From positions 23,011,489 to 23,075,488 of the forward strand of contig OY759224.1 in assembly GCA_963662175.1 (NCBI GenBank): DNA of 64,000 nucleotides, in the 5' to 3' direction. Position numbers and translations under genes: made by a program. Source of the stretch: Aradus depressus (lineage: Eukaryota > Arthropoda > Insecta > Hemiptera > Aradidae). Shown one piece after another: positions 9,060-22,000 of the stretch. Each line of letters begins with the position of its first letter. Position 1 is the first letter of the stretch. The notes beneath the pieces were generated by a model, which was given only the letters and a program-made list of their open reading frames with translations, was not told the origin of the DNA and searched no databases.

Positions 9060-12000
9060 GGCTACAGGGAACCTTGAAACGTAAAAATCAGTTGAAACCC
9101 CGATCTCGGATTTTCGCACGGTTACAATCCTACTTTATACTATAGGTATAAGAAAGTAATAAAATATATGTGACACCAACCGCACTTTCAGATTAGTCTC
9201 TTCCCCTTCTCAAAATTATTAACTTCCTAGCATACAGGAAAATTATTGTAATGGGTCCGAAATTCGAAATCAAAATTTTCATCCTATTTTTATGTTTTAA
9301 TGTCATTACAGTATTTTTACACTATTTTTGGAAAGAAGTATATGTGTGTGACTTACGTATGTACTACTTACGTGGTAATTTTTGCAGCACGATATCTCGC
9401 GATTGAAAAATGATTTCTACTCCGCTTTGCTGCCAGTCGAAGCGTATCGACGTAAATATGACCTGAAAGACATTTTATCAAAATCGATTTTTTTGTTTGA
9501 ACCAAAAGACTGTTAAACAAGTAGATTTTAGGAAAAATATTTCTGGCTCCTAGAAAAAGATTTATCCGATCTAATTTGTTCTGGTGGCAATGTAGCATCC
9601 TTTAGAGCCAGATTGAAAAATAGTCTACATGGCGTCACGAAATTCTTAAGGGGATGGGGGTTGTGAGGTGGTTAGTAGGGGAGATAAGATGGTTCTGGCG
9701 CAGGGCTAAAGGGCAACAGGTTAGTATCCTTTTTCAGTGCAGGGGCAACTCTTCCCTCCTCCCCCCGCCTCTCCTCATACGCCCCTAAATTTTCCGAGCC
9801 CCCACCCCGAATCACTTCCCCATCTCGATAGGTTTCCGCTCCAAGCGTCTAGAATAGAAATTAATATTTATATTAAGTAGCAAGGTGCGACTTCTTAAGA
9901 AAAAAAAAATAACGTGTCCTAACGAGAATCGATCCCGGTTAGAAACCTTGGGAGGCCGACTCTCTAACCCCGCGACCATTGTGACGTGGTTGGTGAGGGT
10001 GGTGATAATCTAGGTATATAAATCTCCGGGTGTGTTTTATTAGCATCACCAAGGTAAAGCGGTTTCTAGCCGTTTCGCTCATTTTTGATCGCCCCTCATC
10101 CCAAAATTTTTTCAAGTCATCCTTACTATATTAATACCTTCTTTATACTAATTCATCACATTACCCCCTCCCTCCCAATTTTTATTTCATGATTCAATCT
10201 TACATCCCCCCACGTCAGTTAACACATCCAATGTGCTTCCCCATCTCGATTGTATACACTTCCTCTAATATTTTATTGCAATCCTACTTCCCCACATCAA
10301 TTATCCTAAAATCAGAATCCGTAAATCCTGCTTCCCCAGATCAATTGTACTTCTGCTTCTAAACCTGGAATATTTTCAGAACAACCTCGATAGGAACCCT
10401 TACACCGGCACCCCATCCAAAATATTTTTCAAGACCGGCATACATTTTCACTTATACTTCCCCACATAAATTGTCTAATTTTTTTCTCTACTTGTCTACA
10501 CCCGAGCAATTTTCTTTAGATTTCATCATAGTCCAGTAATTTTAGGCTTGGCACCGTCATGCTTCGTCCAACTCTTACAGACCCATTCAACTTAGATTTT
10601 TTCATCCCTTATTTCTAGTCAACAATCTTTAGCATCATTACTCTACATACCAATTTCTTAGTAAACATTAAAAGGTTATTTTAGAATAAATGCGAGGGCG
10701 GTATCCTTACTCAATATAAACTATCAACCCAAAACACAGTAAATATCCCCTCCCAGCTAAATTCTCGTTTCCTCTCCTGTATACCTTAAGCTATACAGTG
10801 AACCAACCCGACCCTAACACAATATCTATCACCGTATACATATTGTATTTATCATGGTAAGTCATATCACAAAACATTTTTCTACAAATAACATTCAACG
10901 GTACCCAAATTAAGATCAGCACCATCTCTTTTTTCTTCAAGTACTTAAATACCAATTTGACATTTAGATATTTGCGAAATCATCACCCTACCTATTTCCA
11001 ATATTAATTTAGCATAACTATATTTTTGGACTAAGAACCTACAACCCAGAACTTAGATCACCACACTACTCTGGATGTAGAACCCATTCCGGTACATACG
11101 ACATTTTCATCATACCCAGTACGATACTTTATAGAACTAGGGAGAGGTGTGTTGTAGATTCAAGTATCGTACTGGGTATGATGAAAATGGCGTATGTACC
11201 GGAATGTGTTCTACATTCAGAGTAGTGTGGTGATCTAAGTTCTGGGTTGTAGGTTCTTAGTCCAAAAATATACTTATGCAAAATTAATATTGGCAATAGA
11301 TAGGGTGATGATTTCGCAAATATCTAAATGTCAAATTGGTACTTAAGTACTTGAAGAAAAAAGAGATGGTGCTGATCTTAATTAGGTACCTTTCCAGGGG
11401 CCTCATGGAGACATTCTTCGGTCAACATGTGGTATATTTAACTTAAATTATTTTACATGTTGCTCTTTGTATACAGCTTAATTTCACTAGGGCTGCTTTT
11501 CATCTCCAGCCCTCGCTTGGGCTGTGAAATGTAAAACCTAATGAAACATTTACAATGGTATTATTGCAGACTAGGGCGATGTCAAAGGATGGTAGGGAAT
11601 AAGCTAATTAATTAAATAAATGAGTGTAGGCTGACAAGGTTTTTAGTATATATAATGTTGTATGTGTGTAATAGGTTGTAGAGGAAAGAGTATGAAGTCC
11701 TAGATGAGATGTCCGTAATACAGTAGGTGAGGTCTATTGGTGGTAGGAAGTTGGTGATGAAGTATGAATTAAAGCTACCGATGTATTGGAAAATGTAGGG
11801 ATGTGTACCTCAATTGTGTATGAATTTTTTGATGATGGATTGTGTTACAATTAATGTGATGAGATCTAAAGATCTTACCTGGTATAGTATTGCTCTCTTT
11901 GAATCGTTGGTTTCGGTATGTTAAAATTGGAGACTGCAAAAAATGTGTTGAAAAATATAAATCATGATGTATGGGTGTGTTGCATGTCTCCTGAAAAATA

Positions 12001-15000
12001 TAATGCACAAATTCTGACTCTTTCAATGTACAAGAACAATTCCGTATTTTTGTGAAGTGTTGTGTCGTAAAGATATATTGCATCCCTCGGAAGGACGCTA
12101 TTGCAGGAAGTAAGCATAGCATGATTTGTAAAAAGTACATCGCAGCTAATCTCTGATATTGAAATGTATTCTAGCATCATTTGGATGGTTCCTACTTTTG
12201 GTTTACCTTTGGACCAATTGTTATACAGTAGTTCAAAAAATTAAATATACTAGAATATTAAATTACTCCCAGCTTTGGTAGTTATGATTATGGGTTTTGA
12301 CAGTTACCTATGTGAGTGAACGTTGAATCATAGGGTCCTAGGTTAGAGTTCTATTGGTGTTCAGATGTGTCTATGTTCTGGAATGGGTTCTGAATATATC
12401 CGAAGTAGTGTTGTGCCGGGGGTGTCTGTGTGATTTAAGTTCATGCTGGGTTCTAGGTTTTAGTGGTAAAATATAGTGAGGCTAAAGTAATATTGGAAAT
12501 GCGAATCTATTCGCATAATCGACGAGAACTGTGGATGTTGCCATTGCGGATTAGGTATGGGAAAATATTTAAATACATATAAAACCGGGTGTAAATGAAG
12601 ACCTGGGGTGCTAGGATCATAGGATCTGAAGTAAGAATATCGGAGAGGTTGAAGGAGTTGGTTTATTGGGATAGAAGTGGTTTGAGTCAAATGTTGACGG
12701 GGTTGTAGTCTATACTTGTAGAAGCCTATCTCGGTATGATGTATGGGAAGTAGAATTGAAGAGCAGCAAATTGGGATGGATTGGGCGAGGCCTTTAAGAC
12801 TAGGAGAGCAATTACAGTAGACTGTTGGTGGGAGGAGAAAAAAAGTGTTTGATCACTAAAACGGAGGATTGAGAGAGATGCAGCCCTCATAAAGTATGTT
12901 TCAGTATGAGGTGAATGTAGAGATGTTGGTGAGAAGCAGCCCAAGCGAGGGCTGGAGATGAAAAGCAGCCCAAGTGGAATTAAGGTAGGTATACTAAAAG
13001 CAGCATGTAAAATAATTTTAATTAAATATACCACATGTTGACCGAAGAATGTCTCCATGAGACCCCTGGAAAGGTACCTCTAGTACTAAAGAGTATTATA
13101 GAGCTAGGGAGGGGTGTGTTGTAGATTCAAGTATCGTAATGGATATGAACAAAATGTCGTATGTACGGGAATGTGTTCTACATCCAGAGTAGTGTGGTGA
13201 TCTAAGTTCTGGGTTGTAGGTTCTTAGTCCAAAAAATATAGTTATGCTAAATTAATATTGGAAATAGATAGGGTGATGATTTTGCAAATATTTAAATGTC
13301 AAATTGGTATTTAAGTACTTGAAGAAATAAGAGATGGTGCTGATCTTAATATGGGTACCGTTGAATGTTATTTGTAGAAAAATGTTTTGTGATATGACTT
13401 ACCATGATAAATACAATATGTATAAGGTGATAGATATTATGTTAGCTCAAGGTATACAGGAGAGGAAACGAGAATTTAGCTGGGAGGGGATATTAACTGT
13501 GTTTTGGGTTGATAGTTTATATTGAGTAGGGTCAAAGGAGGATACCGCCCTGGCATTAATTCTAAAATAACCTTTTAATGTGTACTAAGAAATTGGTATG
13601 TACAGTAATGATGCTAAAGATTGTTTACTAGAATTAAGGGATGAAAAAGTCGTAAGTTGAATGGGTCTGTAGGAGTTGGACGGAGCATGACGGTGTCAAG
13701 GCTAAAATTACTGTACTATGATGAAATCTAAAGAAAATGCCTCGGGTGAAGACAAGTAGAGAAAAAAATTAGACAATTTATGTGGGGAAGTATAAGTGAG
13801 AAAATTGAGATGGATTGACTATACCGCTGTACTGAGGGTTGAAGGAGAATTAGTATGAGGAAGTATAAGTGAAAATGTATGCCGGTCTTGAAAAATATTT
13901 TGGATGGGGTGCCGGTGTAAGGGTTCTTATCGAGGTTGATCTGAAAATATTCCAGATTTAGAAGCAGAAGTACAATTGATCTGGGGAAGCAGGATTTACG
14001 GATTCTGATTTTAGGATAATTGATGTGGGGAAGTAGGATTGCAATAAAATATTAGAGGAAGTGTATACAATCGAGATGGGGAAGCACATTGGATGTGTTA
14101 ACTGACGTGGGGGGATGTAAGATTGAATCATAAAATAAAAATTGGGAGGGGGGGTAATGTGATGAATTAGTATAAAGAAGGTATTAATATAGTAAGGATG
14201 ACTTGAAAAATTTTGGGATGAGGGGCGATCAAAAATGAGCGAAAAGGCTAGAAACCGCTGAACCTTGGTGATGGTAATAATACACGCCCGGAGATTTATA
14301 TACCTAGACTATCACCACCTTCACCAACCACGTCACAATGGTCGCGGGGTTAGAGAGTCGGCATCTCAAGGTTAGAAAGCCGGGATCGATTCTCGTAAGG
14401 ACACGTAATTTTTTTTTTCTTAAGAAGTCGCACCTAGCTACTTAATATAAATATTAATTTCTATTCTAGACGCTTGGAAGCGTTAGTGGTCTAATTTTAA
14501 AAAATTAGGGGCATAGACGAGGGGTGGGATAAAAGTATAGGTTTAGAGGGGGAGCGGAAACTTATTGGGATTTAGAGGCAGAGCGGAAACTTATCGAGAT
14601 GGGGAAGTGATTCGGGGTGGGGGCTCGGAAAATTTAGGGGCGTATGAGGAGTGGCAGGGGGAGGAGGGAAGAGTTGCCCCTGCACTGAAAAAGGATACTA
14701 ACCCAATTGCCCTTTAGCCCTGCGCCAGAACCATCTTATCTCCCCTACTGTGGTTAAAGATAAAAATAGGTCTAGCTCATCAACGGATGTTCGGATTTTA
14801 ATGAAATTTAACAGGTATTATTCTTGAAAGCCAAATTAAAAAATAGAATAGAAAAAATAGTCTCCAAATTCTTGGGGGGACGGGAGGGGCTAAGCATAAA
14901 AATTGTGCATAACGGATTATCGGATTGCAATGAAATTCAATATGTAGTATTCTTAAAAGCCAAATTGAAAAAAAGGGTGTGTGACGTTTCAAAAATCTTA

Positions 15001-18000
15001 TCGGGAGGGGGGCACTGTGAGTGGAGGTTGAGCATAAAAATAGTTCAACCTCATTAACGGATTATCGGAGTGTCATGAAATTTCACATGTAGTAGTTTTA
15101 AAAACTAAATTAAAAAAATAGGCTATGTGACCTATGTGCATTTGCATAGCAATTAAAAATCTATGCCTACTTTTGTGGTATTATTATTAATGATAATGAA
15201 ACGATGCTGAGAAGTTTGATGTGTGGACCTCAAGGGCCGCACTTAGTTAGAAATGCCACATTTGTAGAGTCATAATACACGGCCCAGTAATTTCCTCTGA
15301 TTTAGGGTGCAAAGAGGCGAAACACACATCCGAGGACCTGCTTGTTTCATATTGGCATTATGGGGTATAAGAATGTCTAATCTCAGGTTTACGTTCTACA
15401 AAGGGACAAATGAAATGATTTTGAATAGGGTGATCTGTTAGCGTTGTTAGTATAAGAAAGTCCTGTAATGGCCACATCACATTTTTTTTTTCGTAATTTT
15501 AATAAAGTTTAACGGCTCATTTAACATTTCTAAAATCGATGAAAATAATGTTATATTGTACACTCCGTGGTGAGGGGAGCTGCACGTCTGTCTACCTACA
15601 GAGAGTATGTGAATCAATATTTTGTATTTCTCGACTACCTAATTATCATTCTTTGGAACAGGATGGCAACCTGTAGATAGCACGTCGCTAATAACTGACT
15701 GTAAAGTCAATGCACCAACAATTTTAAATATACTGTTGACGACAAGATAGCTCTTATGGACAATAGTTTGTTATTGTCGATATTACAGTGGAGGAGTTTT
15801 TTTCGGAATAGACTATTATTTCCCCGCCGGTGTTCCTGACCTCTCTGTGGAGCCACATCACCCGTCCGCCGCATGGAGGGAAAATATTATGTCTTTTTTT
15901 TTTGTATTTATTAAAACTAAGTCTATGGTGCTACCGCCGCACATCGGTTGATTTAAAGGATTTAGGCGGCCAAAAGTCAAATTTTAAAAGTGACGTTAAA
16001 AATACCAAAATAATCCCATAGCCAAAGGAATGTCTAAGTAACAATAATTTACTATCCCCACTCGCGAATCTTTTATCGCGCACGCGCGCAAGGTTGTTAA
16101 CCCTGCTCTTTTCACTGCTTACATATCATTGTTATCAACGCTCTCAGTGTTAACATTTGACCCTAGAGAAATTTTGTGTTTTCCTCTAATCTTTTGAAGT
16201 GATTGTGATGGATTCGAATAATTCAGGAAAAAATCAATATTTCTTGATATTTTTAAACGATTTTTAACGTTGTTTTATATTATTTGTAGAACGATAAAAA
16301 ATGGTTGTTTTGTAATGCAATTTTCATTTAATTATCATGTTTATAAGACATTTTGTTATATTATCGCCTCCTCTCGGCTAATGCTTGTTATTGTATTGTA
16401 TACTTTATATATTGCGCTAATTATTGACCTACAATTTGAGTGCGGATAGCTGCAGATAACCAAATTATAGATTTTTTTATGGATGACATCACAAAATTAA
16501 ATAAAATCAACTTTCGTTTCATACGTAGGTGCTATTTTCTTGGTTTTAGGGACACCTGATACTTCGGGTACAAAAGTAGTGAGCCGTAAATATCTTTACG
16601 ATCAAATGCAACAGCAACATTTGCCTAATTTGCATGAAAAAATGAAATATCTGGAAAATCACCTGTTGTCCTGTTATTGTGACGCACCAGATAATCTAAG
16701 CAGTTTAGAACACTTCTTTTGTACCACTTCGAATAATTTGTGGCAAAGAAGGCAAACAAATAATTTGACCAATACGATTTAGGTTTGTCAAAGAATCCAC
16801 TGATGTAACAAAGGAGGAAATGAGTTACGTTGAAGAATCTGCCAAGAAGTTAACATCTACTGAAGTCATTTTGCATGGGACTAAATTCATGTTTAAACAT
16901 GTCTTTAAGAAGACGATGATCGATGGCAAGGTGTGTAACGCTGCAACCGATACAAAATCTATAAGTCGGTGTTATATATGCGGAGCAACATCTAAAGACT
17001 TTAACAGTCTGACCCAAAAGTTAAGTACAAGTTCAACGGGTATTGAATTTGGACGGGCTATCGGTACTACACGCCAGGATTCGATTGTTCGAAAGCGTTT
17101 TGCATCTGGCGTACACATTGCCAGTAAAAAAGTCTAGAGAGGAGAGAACTGACTATGAAAAGAAGTTCGAAGTGCTTACGAAAAAATATATTCTTTTTTA
17201 TACATATATATATATATTTTTTTTCAAGATTCTGTCTTTTATATCTAATTTTTTTCACTTTTTAGCGGGGAAAATACGCTAATTTTACAAAGGGCAATAC
17301 TTTACAATAAGATACATGATTTAAAGTCAAAATATACTATAAAATAATTTTGACCGCCTAAATCCTTTAAATCAACCTATGTGCGCCGGTTGTAGGACCC
17401 CGCCAGTGGCGAGCGATCGATTGGGTCCTCCAACTTACCTTATTGCGTGAGAGCTCGGGACAAGGGCATTTATGTTTTAAGACTGCGTTGCGCCGAGGAT
17501 GGTCTCAGGTGGGCCATGTTACAGCACCCAGCGGTCATCTTCAGAACCACGCCACACTACTTTCTTTACCTTCCGCCAAAAGGTGACAAATCGATTGAAC
17601 TCCGGTTAATCGGCCTCATTCATCAGCTTCCGAAGGTTCAGTCCCAGGTACGATCCTGTCCGGAGTAACAACTTCAACCTAGGCCTGTCGTACAGCGGGC
17701 ATATTTGAGTACAACCTGTTCTGCAGTCTCAACGACGCCACACGAGCAGTTCGGGCTGTCCTTCTTCTTGAAAAAGAAGAGCTTGGAGTTGAAATCTCCG
17801 TGAATGATTCTCGGAAAAGCCTGGAGAATCGGTACTACTTCACAAAAAGGACCCACACGAGGATCAATATTTTATTCTTTCAGATACATGATATGATATG
17901 ATACGAACTGTCTCGATGAAGAAACTTCACGTATACATACAAATCACATGTCATATATCTGGAGGGCTCCGGTAGCTCAAGATCGCGGGTTCAATACTTG

Positions 18001-19003
18001 GCTGAGCCCCTAATTTGGGGGTGGGGGGGGGGGGGGTTAAAGAAACCATATGCAAGCGTTATTGGTATAAGAAAGTAATAAAATATGAGGGATACCAACC
18101 ACACTTGCAGATAAATCTCTCTGCCTCTTCTCAAAATTATTTCATATTGGCATTATTGGATAGAATAATGTCAATTCTCAGGTTTACGTTCTACAAAGGG
18201 ACAAAATGAAATGATTTTGAATAGGGTGATCTGTAAACATGGTTGGTGTATGAGAGTCCTATAATGGCCAAATCACATATTTTTTTTAGTAATTTTAATA
18301 ATGTTTAACGGGACATTTAACATTTGTAAAATCGATGAACTGGGATGGGACGTTAAGCGATGGTCCTGAGTCTGTGCGATGTCAGGTACTCGTTAAAGAC
18401 CCCTATCCTATGAATATACGTAGGAAGGAAACATTTAGGTTTCCCACAGTAGAGTCGATTCCGTGTCAACCAGAGTGACGAAAGAGCTCTCCGGTAGTAG
18501 GCGATATGACCTCGTATTTAAAGATTGGGCATGAACCACAATAACAAAATATTTGGAATATATCCGAAAAAATTAAATGTTGATCCTTCCCACAATAGTA
18601 CAGGTTCACCGAATAAAAATCTTCACATATACATATAATGTACCCGAAAGAGGTTATAATATAACCTATCTTCATTCTATTCTAACAGAGTAGTACAGGT
18701 CCCCGAATAATAATCTTCTCATATACATGTAACGCACCCGAAAGAGGTTATAATATAACCTATCTTCTTTCTATACTAACAGAGTAGTACAGGTTCCCCG
18801 AATAATAATCTTCTCATATACATGTAACGCACCCGAAAGAGAATATAATATAACCAATCTTCTTTCTATATTAACAAAGTAGTACAGGTTCCCCGAATAA
18901 TAATCTTCACATATATATAATGTACCCGAAAGAGAATATAATATAGCCTATCTTCTTTCTATACTAACAGAGTAGTACAGGTTCCTCGAATAATAATCTT
19001 CAC

Positions 19004-19040
<37 letters not shown>

Positions 19041-22000
19041 ATGTACCCGAAAGAGGTTATAATATAACCTACCTTCTTTCTATACTAACAGAGTAGTACA
19101 GGTTCCCCGAATAATAATCTTCTCATATACATGTAACGCACCCGAAAGAGAATATAATATAACCAATCTTCTCTCTATATTAACAGAGTAGTACAGGTTC
19201 CCCGAATAATAATCTTCACATACATATATATATATATATAATGTACCCGAAAGAGGTTATAATATAACCTATCTTCTTTCTATACTAACAGAGTAGTACA
19301 GGTTCCTCGAATAATAATCTTCTCATATACATTTAACGCACCCGAAAGAGAATATAATATAACCAATCTTCTTTCTATATTAACAGAGTAGTACAGGTTC
19401 CCCGAATAATAATCTTCACATACATATATATATATATATATAATGTACCCGAAAGAGAATATAATATAACCTATCTTCTTTCTATACTAACAGAGTAGTA
19501 CAGGTTCCCCGAATAATAATCTTCTCATATACATGTAACGCACCCGAAAGAGAATATAATATAACCAATCTTCTTTTTATATTAACAAAGTAGTACAGGT
19601 TCCCCGAATAATAATCTTCTCATATACATGTAACGCACTCGAAAGAGAATTTAATATAACCAATCTTCTTTCTACTAATATTCACAATGGTCGACCGACA
19701 TTGTCCATCGATAATATGACTGTCCTAATATCGATAGCAAACTGTCCGACATTACTAATAACATATTTATATAGTTAATTCATTCGATTGTTTTATAATT
19801 TTTTTAAGTATGCACTATGTGCACCTATGGAGACGCCTAGAGAAAAACGTGCTCTAAAGGCAACAGAGTCAGCAGAGGAGTGCCGTCAAAAACATGACAT
19901 CCCCGAAGGTAATGGCAACAATTTTGTATAGATCTAATCAATGATATACTTCAAACCTTGAGAGTGCCGGTAGCTCAGTGGTGTGTGTGCTTGCTTATTG
20001 AGCTCAAGCTCGCAGCCTAGAAAACCGGCCGAGGGTTTTACATCCCCCGCTTAGTTATGTAATCGGTCAAAAATTAGATGCTGCGATTTCAATGGAATTC
20101 CATACATGTCGACACGAAATTTTACATCCTGAATTCAGAACCTCTTACGACGTCACCTATTGCCAATCAGCCTAATCAACCAAAGGGAAGGGGGGATTTG
20201 ATGGGAGACTTAACATAAAAATTCTAATAACTGCCGTTTTAATGAATGTGACGACACAAATTTCATATGTGAATTCAAAACCACATAAGGACGACACTTA
20301 ATAATTTTAGTGGAATCGGCAGAAGGGAAGAGGGGGATCAGATTACATAACTTCCCCTATACTTCGTGTATGAAATAAAATACATTTTATCTTGATACAC
20401 TTTCTAACTATTAATTTAGATTTGAAGTATATGTTATTTTTTTCTTCTTTAATATAATGAATATTTAAACCGTTTATAAATTAGCTTAAAAACATAAAAT
20501 TGTTATACAAATTCATTTTCATAATTTATGTAGGGAGTTCGAATATATAAAATCATAAATACGACAGGTGAAAATAATAATTAGCTTGGGTTCACCTTCT
20601 TTATTTGCGAAAGAATTCATAAAAACTTCTATCGGCTGATTCGCTACTACTGAACCAAATATTTAGTACAGTGAAATCTCTCTTGGCGGTAACCTCTGAT
20701 AGCCGGACACCCCTGGTGGGCGGACAATTTTTACGGTCCCGGCAGAATATGTAAGGATTTCAACACATTTGCCCCTCTCTTGGACGGACGCGGATAGTGA
20801 AATCGAGTACCGAGAAGAGCAGACTACCTCTGTTGGACTGACAGGCAGGCCTCTAATTCGGGTTGACGTTTAATATGTTCTTAGAATTCACTTTTAGAAA
20901 GACGGTTGATGTTTATTCTGTGAATTCTCTTTTGAACGGGTTGATTTCTAATATTTTCATAGACTTCTCTTTGTACATTGTACTACCAACCAACCAAACT
21001 TTCCACGTAGTGAACCTGTGTTTACAAAGGGACTCGAAATTCCAAGAAGTTTGTAATGTTCCATACTGCCAGTTACCAAAACCAACGCGAACTTAATCAA
21101 GCGTTATTGCCTACAAGCAAACCATGCTTCGTCATTAATTTTAATTTCTCAGGTAGAGTACAATATAGGAAACTCGATTGGGAAAAAAAAAAATTGAAAC
21201 AAAAGAAAATGTCTGATTTTTTTAGAACTTAGATGTTATACCATTGTAGTACAAATTTCTGATTTTATTACAAATTTCATATTTTTTAAAACTGTATTCA
21301 GTTGTTCAATAAACAACATTTTTTACATACGATACACGTGTTTAGAAAAGGTTAGGTTAGGTTTTATGACTCATGCCCGGGCTTTTAACTACGAGGTCAT
21401 ATCGCCTACTACCAGAGCGCTCATTCGTCACTCTGGTGGACATGAGCCCGACTCTACTGTGGGAGTCCTAAATTTTGCCTACCCTAAATTTTTATTCATC
21501 TAGGGTAGGGGTCTTTAACGAGTACCTGACATCGTACAGGCTCGGGACCATCGCTTAACGTCCCATCCGAAGGACGGCGTGTTTAAGTTTATTTTACCTC
21601 CCAGATAAAATAAACTAAGGGCCTCGGTCGGGCTACGAACCCACAACCTTGAGCTCAGAAGTCAAGCACGCATACCACTGAGCTACCGGCGCCCTCTGTG
21701 TTTAGAAAAGATATCTTTCATACTTATCAATTTGCCTTCTATTTTCCTTTTCTCTCTGTTAGGAGGACACCTCTGCTGGGCGGACAACTTCCATGGCCCC
21801 ATTGGTGTCCGTCTAAGAGAGGTTTCACTGTAATTTATTATAAAATGTAATACATTTATATTCGGGAGGGTGCCGGTAGCTCAGTGGTATGCGTGCTTGC
21901 CTTCTGAGCTCAAGATCGTCGGTTCGAAACCCGACCGAGGCCCCTTGTTTGTTTTTTCTAGGAGGTAAAGTAAACCTAAGCACGCCGTCCTTCGGATGGG

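Larger units (their letters stand above)
5048..9157. repeat. Copy B of the 4.1-kb tandem duplication
   Basis: Near-identical to 1-4100 and in the same order: Penelope fragment, TATA box, exon 1, hammerhead palindrome, G tract. Copy B is the one directly continuous with intron 1 of the gene. Confidence 0.95.
9674..14749. mobile_element. 5,076-bp long-inverted-repeat element, possible Maverick/Polinton derivative
   Basis: The ends are inverted copies starting AGTAGGGGAGATAAGATGG, flanked by a 6-bp direct repeat GTGGTT (9668-9673, 14750-14755). The inverted arms extend to about 11140 on the left and from about 13080 on the right, with an inner inverted pair 11385-11530 / 12930-13075 and a smaller palindrome (10897-11391) in the left arm. 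The core 11530-12930 has only short minus-strand frames that I cannot assign. AG...CT termini, 6-bp duplications and long inverted repeats are known from Mavericks/Polintons, but no polymerase, integrase or capsid gene is present. It would be a non-autonomous, mostly-TIR derivative. A different superfamily with 6-bp target duplications is possible. Confidence 0.75.

Noticed and set aside
9368..9598. Possible exon or gene between copy B and the large element (minus frame, or plus acceptor at TTTTTGCAG|CACG)
   Set aside because: No donor, no similarity to OBP modules. Exon 2 is better placed at 19809.
14335..14407. Functional tRNA gene
   Set aside because: A- and B-box-like sequences exist, but the acceptor and anticodon stems do not pair well and the copy is mirrored in a transposon arm.
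21351..21364. Telomeric (TTAGG) repeat
   Set aside because: Only two units at the end of a SINE with target duplications. It is a SINE tail, not a telomere.
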